From positions 53,296 through 117,295 of IMG/VR virus record IMGVR_UViG_3300042485_000398: a DNA stretch of 64,000 bases; one strand, given 5' to 3'. Position 1 is the stretch's first letter; the number at the start of each line of letters is the position of its first letter. Shown one piece after another: positions 42,244 through 51,069 of the stretch. The notes beneath the pieces are model-generated. The model was given only the letters and a program-made list of their open reading frames with translations. It was not told the DNA's origin and made no database searches. Source of the DNA: a virus. The translations under genes and the position numbers were made by a program.

Positions 42244-42792
42244 TTATTGTGTATCATCTTTCCACCAGCAAGGAATTTCACGATTTTTCCATTTTGCCAT
42301 AGTTTTTTTTGCGCCGATATAATAGTTACGATATGATTGTAAGGAATCACCTTGTACCTTGTATTCATCTGGCATCGCAGGCGTCGGCTGTGTTAGATAA
42401 CTTACCGGAATATTTTTGGGTGGCTTGCGAAGAAAATAAACTAATCGGTCGGTCGCATGAATTTTACCATACCGATAAGTGTATTCTGCCAGTAGGGATT
42501 GGAATAGACATACAAGCCAGTTATAATTATTGTTAGACTGGCGAACCCAGATAGCACTCGGATGATTGATATGTGTTGCTTTGTAGAGAACTGTTTCAAG
42601 GGTGTTGTCTTCCATACGCCAACGCTTGATTGAACGGCCATTCGCAGTTTTGTCTAGGTATTGTTCACCGTCGATTACGCGATGTGCAGTAGATAACAGT
42701 TGTGCATATTCTAAGATCATCTTAACGACATGCTTGTCATTATGATATTCAGCACATTTGGAAACGTCACGATCCAAATAAAAGATATTCAT
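42244..42792 (-). CDS. Conserved phage protein of unknown function
   Basis: The 182-residue protein starts MNIFYLDRDVSKCAEYHNDK and continues HVVKMILEYAQLLSTAHRVI, a pattern I know from conserved hypothetical proteins of T4-like marine phages (D-P-x-K-C-A-x-x-x-D-K-H-V-V-K-M). Invariant-looking His, Lys and Asp residues at the start (HNDKHVVK) and a Trp-rich C-terminus (WKNREIPCWWKDD) suggest an enzyme, but no function is known to me. It lies at the end of the radical SAM operon and has its own sigma70-type promoter. Confidence 0.7.
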   Translation of the reverse strand: MNIFYLDRDVSKCAEYHNDKHVVKMILEYAQLLSTAHRVIDGEQYLDKTANGRSIKRWRMEDNTLETVLYKATHINHPSAIWVRQSNNNYNWLVCLFQSLLAEYTYRYGKIHATDRLVYFLRKPPKNIPVSYLTQPTPAMPDEYKVQGDSLQSYRNYYIGAKKTMAKWKNREIPCWWKDDTQ

Positions 42793-42798
42793 GATATA

Positions 42799-43068
42799 TT
42801 AACTTTCTTCGATAGATTCACGTATGCAGCGTATATGCTCTTTTGCTACACTTGATATTATATCAGATTCCCTCGCAATGTCAAGACATTCTATAACTTC
42901 AATTGGGTCCATTTCTAATAAATCGTCCATCATGTTTCTTTCTGGTGTAACTCCGAAAGCATTGACGCAAAATAAAACAAGCTCCACATCGGCATCCGTA
43001 TATAACGGTATGCGATAGCGTCTAGGTTCCTTACGAAATCTATCTGGAAACTGGAGGATGTTATTCAT
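42799..43068 (-). CDS. Small protein of unknown function
   Basis: The 89-residue protein (MNNILQFPDRFRKEPRRYRI...) is acidic in its second half (DDLLEMDPIEVIECLDIARE). Two helices are likely. No family is recognised. It starts 11 bases after the carbamoyltransferase stop and has no signal peptide. An AATAAATA is five bases before the ATG, overlapping the upstream stop codon. Confidence 0.6.
   Translation of the reverse strand: MNNILQFPDRFRKEPRRYRIPLYTDADVELVLFCVNAFGVTPERNMMDDLLEMDPIEVIECLDIARESDIISSVAKEHIRCIRESIEES
42857..42884 (-). promoter_or_regulatory. Sigma70-type promoter (TTGACA-16-TATAAT)
   Basis: Both hexamers are the exact consensus, with a 16-base spacer, on the minus strand inside the 89-residue ORF. 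It lies about 65 bases before the gene starting at 42792. Confidence 0.65.
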
Positions 43069-43079
43069 GTTAATATTTA

Positions 43080-44513
43080 TTAGGAAAAGACTTTTACCAT
43101 GTATTTCGCCTCGAAATCATCCGCGTCTTTGAAGTTATTCACCATGGGCATACCCTTGATATTAAGACTAGTATTCAATAGCATTGGACAGCCGGTTTCT
43201 TCATACCACCTACTAAGAAGTTCATACAGTCCAGAGTGTTGCTCTTTTGTCACAGTTTGGACGCGACTTGTACCATCAGCATGGACAATAGCAGGAAACT
43301 GATCAGGATATTTACATCTTGAAGTATATTGCATATAAGGGGAGTCTTCCCATGACATCTCAAAGTAGTCTCTCGCATGTTCTGCCAAAATAACTGGAGC
43401 GAATGGCCGAAATTTTTGACGCTTTTTAATGGCATTTACTTTATCCTTAATGTCATGTCCTCTTGGATCAGCTAGAAGGCTGCGATTACCTAATGCTCTA
43501 GGACCAAATTCAGCTTGACCATTTGCAACTCCTACTATACTAGCCTTATGCAATTCTGTCAAGAGTTTTTCTACTGGATATTCTCCTCCCATATCTGCAC
43601 CTAGATATGGACCCTTCCAGTTCAATTTTTGTCTGTTGTTAGCTGCAATCGCACCCAAAGAACTACCCGAATCTCCAGGATTAGGCATAATCCAGACATT
43701 ATCAAAATACTTTCGTGCAATATGATTTGCACTACAGTTTAACGCACAACCACCCATAAGAACGAGATTATTTTGTCCGGGGTCTTTCATTTTTGCTCGT
43801 ATCAGAAGTTTTTCGAATTCTTCTTCATAGACTTTTTGAGTTGCCGCAGCGACACTATAAATGTCCAGGTCTCCATCATCTGGCCTCCACCAGCGACATC
43901 CACGATGCAGGTTCTCAGATTTCCAAAGATTTTTTACTTCATCATAATACTTTCCAGGATCACCATATGCTACCATTCCCATTAAGATATATTCGTCTTC
44001 ATTGGGCTTTAACCCAATTCTATCTGTCATAGCAGAATAGAACAGGCCCAAAGACTTGGGATAGTCCATAGACCATTTCTTTTTGAGTTTACTACCAGAA
44101 CATTTCCAGATTGATGCAGTATCGAATTCCCCAATAGCATCAATAACAAGAGCGGTTGCATCATCATATGGCGAAGTGTAAAAGCCAGCAGCGGCATGTG
44201 ACTCGTGGTGATAAGCAAACTCTACCGGAATATCTTTTAGACCAAAATGTTCAAGATACTGCCTGACACTAAATCGAATCAGTCCCTGACCGGCTAACAG
44301 TCTTCTCATTGCCCTAAGTTTAGGCTTTTCATACCAGTGAATTTTTTCTGGTTTGCCAAATTTCAAAGCAGCATGAATTAAATCATCATTTAAGTCTTTG
44401 TCGTTTTTGATACCAGAATATCTTTCTGCATGGGAAGCAAACAAAATTTCATTGCCAGAAACAACAGTCAAAGACGCATCGTGTGCGGCCGCAGATATAC
44501 CCCATTCAATCAT
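43080..44513 (-). CDS. NodU/CmcH-type carbamoyltransferase
   Basis: The 477-residue protein has ISAAAHDASLTVV (His11, Asp12) and AYHHESHAAAGFYTSPYDDA in the Kae1-like N-terminal ATPase domain, GGCALNCSANHIARKYF, and in the C-terminal YrdC-like domain AEFGPRALGNRSLLADPRGH and FRPFAPVILAEHARDYFE. NodU enzymes transfer a carbamoyl group from carbamoyl phosphate to a sugar hydroxyl. The protein is slightly shorter than NodU (about 560), with both active-site regions intact. It lies at the end of the radical SAM operon with two SGNH-like genes, so a carbohydrate target is likely. Confidence 0.88.
   Translation of the reverse strand: MIEWGISAAAHDASLTVVSGNEILFASHAERYSGIKNDKDLNDDLIHAALKFGKPEKIHWYEKPKLRAMRRLLAGQGLIRFSVRQYLEHFGLKDIPVEFAYHHESHAAAGFYTSPYDDATALVIDAIGEFDTASIWKCSGSKLKKKWSMDYPKSLGLFYSAMTDRIGLKPNEDEYILMGMVAYGDPGKYYDEVKNLWKSENLHRGCRWWRPDDGDLDIYSVAAATQKVYEEEFEKLLIRAKMKDPGQNNLVLMGGCALNCSANHIARKYFDNVWIMPNPGDSGSSLGAIAANNRQKLNWKGPYLGADMGGEYPVEKLLTELHKASIVGVANGQAEFGPRALGNRSLLADPRGHDIKDKVNAIKKRQKFRPFAPVILAEHARDYFEMSWEDSPYMQYTSRCKYPDQFPAIVHADGTSRVQTVTKEQHSGLYELLSRWYEETGCPMLLNTSLNIKGMPMVNNFKDADDFEAKYMVKVFS
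43534..43562 (-). promoter_or_regulatory. Sigma70-type promoter inside the carbamoyltransferase gene
   Basis: TTGACA, 17-base spacer and TATAGT on the minus strand, about 460 bases before the small gene at 43068. An internal operon promoter is possible. Confidence 0.4.
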
Positions 44514-44521
44514 AAAGAATC

Positions 44522-45397
44522 CTATTTTGGTTTTATCAAATAATCATATATTTCGGTAGCAAACATTTTGTGGGCTTCGATGCCAGCATGTCCATAAGCA
44601 CATCTTTCACCCTTATATTTATACATTGAGCCAACAGGTACAAAATTCAATCTATCAAATGTATCTTTATAAATCGTTTTTAGACGTTTAATTAAATCAA
44701 TGTCTGTTTTTGTTTTTAAGAATTTTAAATTAGAATGCTGACTAGATGGATCATCAGGATAAGGAATGTAGGGATGCGTTTCTATAAAAATATGTGGTAT
44801 ATTTTCTTGGTGTAAAGCAGTTTGTATTGACCGTAAAATAATCATATTGTTCAGGGCCACTTGATATTCGTTATTAATTTGTATCAGTGCATCATATAAG
44901 GTCTCTAGTTTATTTAATGTATGTCTATGAGACATAATAAAGTTGTGTAAATTACCTTCTTCATCTATGATCATATCTCTTACAGGAGATGTCGCTCCTA
45001 TAAATACCACATCTCCATCTTTGTAATAACCATTTGCTATATCCGACAGTATATTAAACAATATCTTTTTTTGAGAAGTGCCTGGTTCAGCAAAGTTCAC
45101 ATATTCCGTGGATAACATATCACTAAGATGTTTTGCGTATGAATATTGATTGCACAATTTCACATATCGGTCATTAGCTGATTCCGAACACCTTGGATCT
45201 AACATGGCATAAACTTTACTGTATAGTTGTGCGTTCCAGTTGCTGCGCCCATATCTCATTTTCAAAGTATTGACTTCTTTGAGCGACATATCGAATATAT
45301 CCGCATCTGCCAATTCGGACCCAGCAGTATTGGAACAGCCATAAAAAATTGTTCTTTTTATGTTGCATTCTTCAATATTATGGTATCGGATCGACAC
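44522..45397 (-). CDS. SGNH hydrolase-like protein 1
   Basis: The 291-residue protein begins with GTG (no ATG fits) and overlaps the upstream radical SAM gene by 20 bases. RTIFYGCSNTAGSELAD (residues 16-31) matches block I of SGNH hydrolases with Ser22, although the usual GDS reads GCS. DGDVVFIGATSPVRDMI resembles block III, and YGHAGIEAHKMFATEIY near the C-terminus holds the block V His (His270 or His276). SGNH enzymes hydrolyse or transfer acyl groups on glycans. The Asp-to-Cys change in block I is shared with its neighbour at 46504-47373. Confidence 0.65.
   Translation of the reverse strand: MSIRYHNIEECNIKRTIFYGCSNTAGSELADADIFDMSLKEVNTLKMRYGRSNWNAQLYSKVYAMLDPRCSESANDRYVKLCNQYSYAKHLSDMLSTEYVNFAEPGTSQKKILFNILSDIANGYYKDGDVVFIGATSPVRDMIIDEEGNLHNFIMSHRHTLNKLETLYDALIQINNEYQVALNNMIILRSIQTALHQENIPHIFIETHPYIPYPDDPSSQHSNLKFLKTKTDIDLIKRLKTIYKDTFDRLNFVPVGSMYKYKGERCAYGHAGIEAHKMFATEIYDYLIKPK
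44616..44623 (-). promoter_or_regulatory. T4-type late element TATAAATA inside an SGNH-like gene
   Basis: Exact TATAAATA on the minus strand, about 103 bases before the carbamoyltransferase start. It could allow late expression of that gene. It sits in coding sequence, so chance is possible. Confidence 0.4.
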
Positions 45398-46511
45398 TTA
45401 GCTCATTCCACAAGTTATAAAATTTTATGTCTTTTTTAAGAAATTTTGTTTCTAATTCTTCAATCCAAGAATCTAATTGTATCGTTTCATCTCTAACATT
45501 TGTAACTTCATTGTCGTCAACATGAGATAGAAGACTTTCTCTGATATTTACCAATTGAATGATATCAGAAGAAAAGTAGGATTCATATTTGTCGATGCAT
45601 ATATCTAACTGATCTATTGCTAATTTTTTTATTTCAGGCGTAGCAGCAAAAATATTAAGTGAACGAGGAGAAGTCAATAGCTGAAATGTAATACCGTCAT
45701 AATAGTCGCTGTAGTAAACATAATCACAGAATTCCACTAAACTTAAAGCACTGGGCAAACAATAGGTTGCATGAATAGTAAGTTTACTATCACTAAAATT
45801 TCTAATATATTTTACATTTTCCTCAAATGCATTCCATTTTGCACCATGTCTAATATATTCGAATTTGTCCTTAATAGTTTCAAAGCTAACTGCCCACTTA
45901 ACTTTTTTTCCTAGAGTTAATAGCTTTTTAGCAACGTCATTGTTTTTAACATCTACCGCCATATTAGATAGGACATAGTAAAACTTGTCAGGTAAAATAT
46001 CAATTAAATCCAAATTTTGCTTCTGTAGTAGAGGCTCACCCCCTAGAAGTTGCACACTAAAAACGTCATCTGCATTCTGTTTTATAAACTCAAGCAATTG
46101 AGCATCGGTATCTTTCGAGTTCTTTTCAAAATTGTCTTGGAGTATAGATGCCCACTTAGAACTAAATTGTGAGTTACAGTAAATACAACTTAGGTTACAT
46201 GTGTTGTCCCATCTTAGATCCAGGGATGTCAATTGAAAATCTGTTGGTTCAGAGAAGTTTTTAGGATTAGTAATCTTTCGTTGTGATATACTTCCTCCTT
46301 TTTCTGCCAAATCACAATAAGAACAATAACTTTCTGGTTGGCCAAGTAGAATATTTTCACGAATTTTATTAGCCTTTTTCCCTAGTAACATCTCAGAAGG
46401 ATTGTCTTTTTTTATGTTACCCAAAGGAAAAGAGCCAGCACAACAGAACTTAATATCTCCGTTGGTGTTGAGAAATAATCCAGTAAAAGGATATTCACAG
46501 AATTTATTCAT
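45378..46511 (-). CDS. Radical SAM protein A (N-terminal twitch domain)
   Basis: The 377-residue protein has Cys-rich residues 5, 23, 24, 63 and 66 ahead of the radical SAM motif CNLSCIYC (Cys105, 109, 112), which binds the catalytic [4Fe-4S] cluster. LLGGEPLLQ is the SAM-binding GGEP. The early Cys cluster is a twitch/SPASM-type auxiliary cluster site. These enzymes make a 5'-deoxyadenosyl radical to modify peptides or other molecules. It lies between the two SGNH-like genes, with 8 and 20 base overlaps. The substrate is unknown. Confidence 0.85.
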   Translation of the reverse strand: MNKFCEYPFTGLFLNTNGDIKFCCAGSFPLGNIKKDNPSEMLLGKKANKIRENILLGQPESYCSYCDLAEKGGSISQRKITNPKNFSEPTDFQLTSLDLRWDNTCNLSCIYCNSQFSSKWASILQDNFEKNSKDTDAQLLEFIKQNADDVFSVQLLGGEPLLQKQNLDLIDILPDKFYYVLSNMAVDVKNNDVAKKLLTLGKKVKWAVSFETIKDKFEYIRHGAKWNAFEENVKYIRNFSDSKLTIHATYCLPSALSLVEFCDYVYYSDYYDGITFQLLTSPRSLNIFAATPEIKKLAIDQLDICIDKYESYFSSDIIQLVNIRESLLSHVDDNEVTNVRDETIQLDSWIEELETKFLKKDIKFYNLWNELSVDPIP

Positions 46512-47373
46512 TAATCAAATACTTATATAGTTCTTCTGCCATCACTTGGTGTTCAGAAATTTTAGGATGACCGAAACCACAATATTTTGGATGAGGCTCT
46601 AATGCATTCCAATTTCTACCATATTCATAACTCTTAAAATAATAATCAAGTTTCATGATGGAGGGCAAATCTTTACTTTTTTCTGCTATACGATACATAT
46701 TTGATTGATAGAAAGTCGGATCTGAAATCCCTTTGAAAATATTATTGTAGTTAGTGGTGACATGAAAACTTTTTACTCTACCATTTGTTCGATGGTAGAG
46801 ATTATCAATATATTGAATTTGCCAGTAGGCATCCCAGCATATTTGATATGTGTTTCCCACGGTAGCTACATAATCTTTGTGAAATTTCGGCGAGGGCCAA
46901 TCCGCATGATATGACAATAACGGCTTCTTCGTTATTCCATTCTCATTTAACCAAAACCATCTATTAGCACTTGTTAATCCAAATAGAACTAAGTCTTTAT
47001 CTCCGATTTTCCCAGTGGCCAGGTCTTCCTCATAGCAGTATATTGAATACTCCATGCCTGCTCCACCAAGCCCTCTGTTTATCCAAGGAACGCCAAACTT
47101 ATCTGCCAGCCAACGCGGCCATGCCACTTCTTTGGTACGGCGTATCTGTTCGCCCCAATCCCATCTGCCGTTCTCATCGAATAAAGTTTTATCGGAACAA
47201 TACTTCGGATTATAATATTTTGTATTCCACTCAGGACAGTATAATCCGCCCAAGTCAATTTTTGTTTTATCAACTTCGTATTCCGTTAACGCATCAACAA
47301 AAACATGATCTAGCGTTTCATCACCGGCAGTCATACTACAACCATAAGCAATGATTCTATCGAATTCAATCAT
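46504..47373 (-). CDS. SGNH hydrolase-like protein 2
   Basis: The 289-residue protein begins MIEFDRIIAYGCSMTAGDET, with GCSMTAG at residues 11-17 as an altered SGNH block I. DKDLVLFGLTSANRWFW resembles block III, and CGFGHPKISEHQVMAEELYK at the C-terminus holds His269 and His275. It shares this layout with the protein at 44522-45397, so the two are paralogues. A role in acyl or glycan modification is inferred. The gene overlaps neighbours by 8 bases at each end. Confidence 0.65.
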   Translation of the reverse strand: MIEFDRIIAYGCSMTAGDETLDHVFVDALTEYEVDKTKIDLGGLYCPEWNTKYYNPKYCSDKTLFDENGRWDWGEQIRRTKEVAWPRWLADKFGVPWINRGLGGAGMEYSIYCYEEDLATGKIGDKDLVLFGLTSANRWFWLNENGITKKPLLSYHADWPSPKFHKDYVATVGNTYQICWDAYWQIQYIDNLYHRTNGRVKSFHVTTNYNNIFKGISDPTFYQSNMYRIAEKSKDLPSIMKLDYYFKSYEYGRNWNALEPHPKYCGFGHPKISEHQVMAEELYKYLINE

Positions 47374-47473
47374 AAATGAACGGGTCCTGCTTTCGGATCT
47401 CAGCCAGTCTCTTTTTATACTTTTGCTTTAGAACATATGAATTATATAATCTTTGAATCCATTTAAACAACAT
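47366..47473 (-). CDS. Small basic protein (35 residues)
   Basis: The ORF encodes MLFKWIQRLYNSYVLKQKYK and ends KRLAEIRKQDPFIYD. It fills the 90-base gap between two operon genes, overlapping the radical SAM stop by 11 and the SGNH start by 8 bases. The end KxDPFIYx occurs in short proteins of T4-like marine phages as I recall, which supports it. The amphipathic basic helix suggests membrane or RNA association. Confidence 0.55.
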   Translation of the reverse strand: MLFKWIQRLYNSYVLKQKYKKRLAEIRKQDPFIYD

Positions 47474-48635
47474 AAATTTCGTCCCTATTATTATTTTTAC
47501 CACATGCTTCTGAGCAAACATAAAGTTTACCGTCAGAGCAGCTTTTCTTCTTCCATGTATCTTTCAGATTTTGATAGTAAAGACCATCGACAATTGTTTG
47601 AAAGTTGCTAGTATTTAGATTGATGGAGGAAGTTCTTGTTTGAGAATAATGCCATTTTTTAAATTGATATTCATCAATTCTATGATAGCTATTATTAATC
47701 GCACTATCAAACCAACAACATGGTAGTAAATCGCCACTAGAATTGACATAAAATGTTTTCTTGTTATTAGAATTGCATTTAGGTTCGATTTCAGTATGCT
47801 CTAGTTCACTGGTATATTCTTTTGGACTTCTGAATATCTTTTTAAAATCTTCATGTTCGTCTTCTATGCTCATAAAGATATCTCTTACATCAACAGCCGT
47901 TTTATCCATTCGCTCTACATCATAGTTTCTAAAAACGATGTTTCTTTCGTTGTCATATTGAAAAGACACTCTATATTTTTCAGATGGTGCCTGAATTGCA
48001 TATTCAAACTTACCGGTAGCATCATGAACTGGAATACTACTAACACTCTCAAATCCTAGCGGTCGTTTCGCAATAAATTTTGCTCCAACACTCTCGGCCA
48101 AACTTTTAGCGTAATTAACCTGATGTTCATTGTGGGCAAATACTAAAAATTCCCAGACAATATTCGCACCAGTGGTAGTAGCGGCAATAAAATTATTAAA
48201 TGCCGTATCCCATTTGACATTTCTACGATATATATGGTTGGTGTCTTCAAGCCCATCTATACTAAAGACGATATCTCCCTTGTATAATTCTGGATTGAAT
48301 AACGCGCCCATTTTTTGCCAGAAATCTTCATTTCTAGTGCCACCGTTTGTGTGAAGTCTTATCGCTGATTTAGGCGACACTTCTCGAATATAGGAAACAA
48401 TTTCGTGTAGATCCCTACACAATGAGGGATCACCAGAACTTCCGCATAAAATCCACACTTCAACTTTTTCACATACTTCCGGCGTGAACCAAGTTTTAAA
48501 TTTTTCTAGACTAATCTGAGATAATTCAATCGTGCTTTTAGTTTTCCCACCCATCCAGTTACGTGTGCATCCGGGGCATGCCGCATTACAGTTATTGGTG
48601 AGTTCGATGTGTAACTCGTAAATATTAGGAATCAT
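47463..48635 (-). CDS. Radical SAM protein B (SPASM type)
   Basis: The 390-residue protein begins with IYELHIELTNNCNAACPGCT, the CxxxCxxC motif at Cys16, 20 and 23. There is no N-terminal twitch domain. The second half has Cys-rich EPKCNSNNKKTFYV, LLPCCWF and LYVCSEACG, fitting a C-terminal SPASM domain with auxiliary clusters. The usual GGEP is replaced by ILCGSSGDPSLC. It belongs with protein E (51069-52319), which has the same order. The ATG overlaps the upstream gene by 4 bases. Confidence 0.85.
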   Translation of the reverse strand: MIPNIYELHIELTNNCNAACPGCTRNWMGGKTKSTIELSQISLEKFKTWFTPEVCEKVEVWILCGSSGDPSLCRDLHEIVSYIREVSPKSAIRLHTNGGTRNEDFWQKMGALFNPELYKGDIVFSIDGLEDTNHIYRRNVKWDTAFNNFIAATTTGANIVWEFLVFAHNEHQVNYAKSLAESVGAKFIAKRPLGFESVSSIPVHDATGKFEYAIQAPSEKYRVSFQYDNERNIVFRNYDVERMDKTAVDVRDIFMSIEDEHEDFKKIFRSPKEYTSELEHTEIEPKCNSNNKKTFYVNSSGDLLPCCWFDSAINNSYHRIDEYQFKKWHYSQTRTSSINLNTSNFQTIVDGLYYQNLKDTWKKKSCSDGKLYVCSEACGKNNNRDEIYVV

Positions 48636-49876
48636 CTATATGCTTCCAATTTTTTTGCCCAGTCTGGAAAGTATTCAGAAAACTTTTGATTTTTATACTT
48701 ATCATGTTTTTCTGAAATAACATAGAAATTGCTGAAATGTCTTTCCGAAGGCCTCTCTGACATTAAATGCGTAGTCACATTTCTTAGCGTATCAAAATTC
48801 CATTCATTAGCCTCTTTATATTCAGAAATATAAGATGTGATTTTTTGGATTAGCTCTAGCTTAATTTCTCTGGGCAAATTGGTTATCTTATAATGATCTG
48901 GCTTGTATAACATGTTATACCATATACCAGAATTCACTCCATATCTATTACGTATGAATCTATCAAACTCTGTGATGTGGTCAATATTAGCTATGCTTAT
49001 AGTATAACAAAAACTAATCTTTATTGACGGATGTTTCCGACTTAACTCATGAAACTTGTCAATATTTGCAAGAACCACATCCCATTTTGCAGGATGTCTC
49101 ATGTATTCAAATACCTGTTCTATTCCATCGATACTTAGTGCAATATCAGAGGTTTGAAACTGAGTGAAAACATCAATCTGTTTTTGACTAGGAAAAATTG
49201 TGCCATTTGTATTACAATGCAGGTACTGGGACTTACTTACCCCAGCTTCAATACACTTATGTAACATTTTCCATGGCTTAGTAATTAATAACGGTTCACC
49301 GCCATAAAAGTCAATTCTTTTAGATTGTAGAATCCATTGTTCAAATTCTTCCCACAATAATGGATTGTCATCCGAGTAACTTATTCTCGCGGGCTCGAAG
49401 CGGGCAAGAAATTTTCTTTTATCTGCATATTCTTTTAAATATACATCATATTCTTCTGTTTGCCAAGCACTACTGCTATTTGAGTTGCACGTTCTACACC
49501 TTAAATTGCATGTATTACCAAACTTCATGTCAATATAGAACGGCGTTTCTGGGCCCATAACATCAGGATAATCCTGTTCATATTTTTCCCACAAATGTTG
49601 CTCTCTCAGGCGCTTACTAATTTTTCCTCCAGCATTTTCTTCTTCCCAACAAGCAATACAATTGGGATGCTGAATGCCAGCATCTAATGCTTCCAAAATT
49701 TCTCGTCTGTGATTGCTTTTCCAAAACTGACTAGGCTTATGCGTATTGAACCGCATCTCCTTGCCATCATCGTCTAATAATACGTCTCTTGCCATGCAGC
49801 ATGTTTTAGCATTGCCCATAGTCTCGGTTGCAATTCCATATTTGGCAGTCAGACAAGTTAATTTTTTGGTAGACAT
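48632..49876 (-). CDS. Radical SAM protein C (N-terminal twitch domain)
   Basis: The 414-residue protein has N-terminal Cys26/27, Cys73 and Cys76, then DMKFGNTCNLRCRTCNSNSS with Cys123, 127 and 130 and FYGGEPLLITKPW as SAM-binding motif. It is closest in layout to proteins A and D. The catalytic part is about 220 residues, followed by IALSIDGIEQVFEYMRHPAK, a radical SAM barrel strand. It is coupled to both neighbours by 4- and 19-base overlaps. The substrate is unknown. Confidence 0.85.
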   Translation of the reverse strand: MSTKKLTCLTAKYGIATETMGNAKTCCMARDVLLDDDGKEMRFNTHKPSQFWKSNHRREILEALDAGIQHPNCIACWEEENAGGKISKRLREQHLWEKYEQDYPDVMGPETPFYIDMKFGNTCNLRCRTCNSNSSSAWQTEEYDVYLKEYADKRKFLARFEPARISYSDDNPLLWEEFEQWILQSKRIDFYGGEPLLITKPWKMLHKCIEAGVSKSQYLHCNTNGTIFPSQKQIDVFTQFQTSDIALSIDGIEQVFEYMRHPAKWDVVLANIDKFHELSRKHPSIKISFCYTISIANIDHITEFDRFIRNRYGVNSGIWYNMLYKPDHYKITNLPREIKLELIQKITSYISEYKEANEWNFDTLRNVTTHLMSERPSERHFSNFYVISEKHDKYKNQKFSEYFPDWAKKLEAYR

Positions 49877-51069
49877 TTTTCAGCCCAAGGATAGGTTTCA
49901 AACACATTCTGTTTTCTGATCTTATCAAGTAACTGTTGTTTCATAACAAAATTATTTTGAATAATAGGATTATGTAGATTATCGGTTCTGGATTCCAGGT
50001 ATTTGATGATAAATTCTACTGCTTGTTTATTTAAAGCATTAGTATTTTTCTGAACCTCAAAATATTCCCGCAATTCGTTCAATCTAAGATTATAATTATC
50101 TTCGGGCATAACATCAGGCTGCAAAAAATCTGGACTATTAACAGGAATAACGGAACAGTGAATTCCAACCGTATCAAAGAAACGAATCAAGTCTGCCATT
50201 GTATCCAAAGATAAGTTTTGTAATGTTGTGCTTATGGTAGCATGAATGTTTTGATGTTCTTGCATAATGGTTTTGTAAGTCAATAAGTTCTTTTCGATTT
50301 TTTTCCACCTACCAGGAAATCTAATATATTCAAACGTTGACTTATAACCATCAATACTAAGGCCGAGATGAACTTCTCTAAACTGTTTCCAGTAGTCGAT
50401 AAATTCATACGGGTTGTTCATTCCGTTGGTATTATAGTGTAGCGCAATGTTTTTTGCCGCACCAGTCTCGCATAAAAATTGTAGTAGCTTAAGGTTTTCA
50501 TCAATGATTAGCGGTTCACCGCCTATCAAATAAATTTGTTTGATAGTATGAATATGTTGTGACAATACCTCATTGATATCTACGGCATCAATCCACTTTG
50601 TATCCGACCAACTAGACTGATAATATTGTTTTGCTTCCGGGTGTTCATCTACTTCCTTACGAATCAGAGAACTACTGAACGGCCCACACATTCTGCATTT
50701 AAGATTGCACTTGGCATCCAAATCAAATTCAACTTTTACAATACCAATAGGCTCTGGACTTTTTTCAGCCACAATCCTATCATATTCTTTACGAAAGACT
50801 GAATTCGCATAATCTCTAAAACTCTTATTACCAGAGTCTTCGATATTCCAGCATCGTGAGCAAAGTTCTGGCTTATTCCCCTTTAACATTTCATCTCGCA
50901 GATACGACATGGTTTTTGTTTTCAGTAATGTATTCACATCATAGTTTTCTTTGTCTTTGATGTTTTCTTGAACTTGTTTTGAGCCAATCGCATTGCAACA
51001 AGGCCTAAATTCCCCGTGTGAGCCAATGCTCAAATTCATCCAGGGATATACGCAAATAGTATCTGACAT
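49858..51069 (-). CDS. Radical SAM protein D (N-terminal twitch domain)
   Basis: The 403-residue protein has MSDTICVYPWMNLSIGSHGE then FRPCCN (Cys24/25) and LCSRCW (Cys70, 73), followed by LDAKCNLKCRMCGP (Cys121, 125, 128) and IYLIGGEPLIIDENL. The N-terminal YPWMNLSIxxxGxxRPCC pattern is the signature of N-twitch radical SAM proteins found in marine phages. Its stop overlaps the next start by 19 bases. The function is unknown beyond radical SAM chemistry. Confidence 0.87.
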   Translation of the reverse strand: MSDTICVYPWMNLSIGSHGEFRPCCNAIGSKQVQENIKDKENYDVNTLLKTKTMSYLRDEMLKGNKPELCSRCWNIEDSGNKSFRDYANSVFRKEYDRIVAEKSPEPIGIVKVEFDLDAKCNLKCRMCGPFSSSLIRKEVDEHPEAKQYYQSSWSDTKWIDAVDINEVLSQHIHTIKQIYLIGGEPLIIDENLKLLQFLCETGAAKNIALHYNTNGMNNPYEFIDYWKQFREVHLGLSIDGYKSTFEYIRFPGRWKKIEKNLLTYKTIMQEHQNIHATISTTLQNLSLDTMADLIRFFDTVGIHCSVIPVNSPDFLQPDVMPEDNYNLRLNELREYFEVQKNTNALNKQAVEFIIKYLESRTDNLHNPIIQNNFVMKQQLLDKIRKQNVFETYPWAEKCLPKN

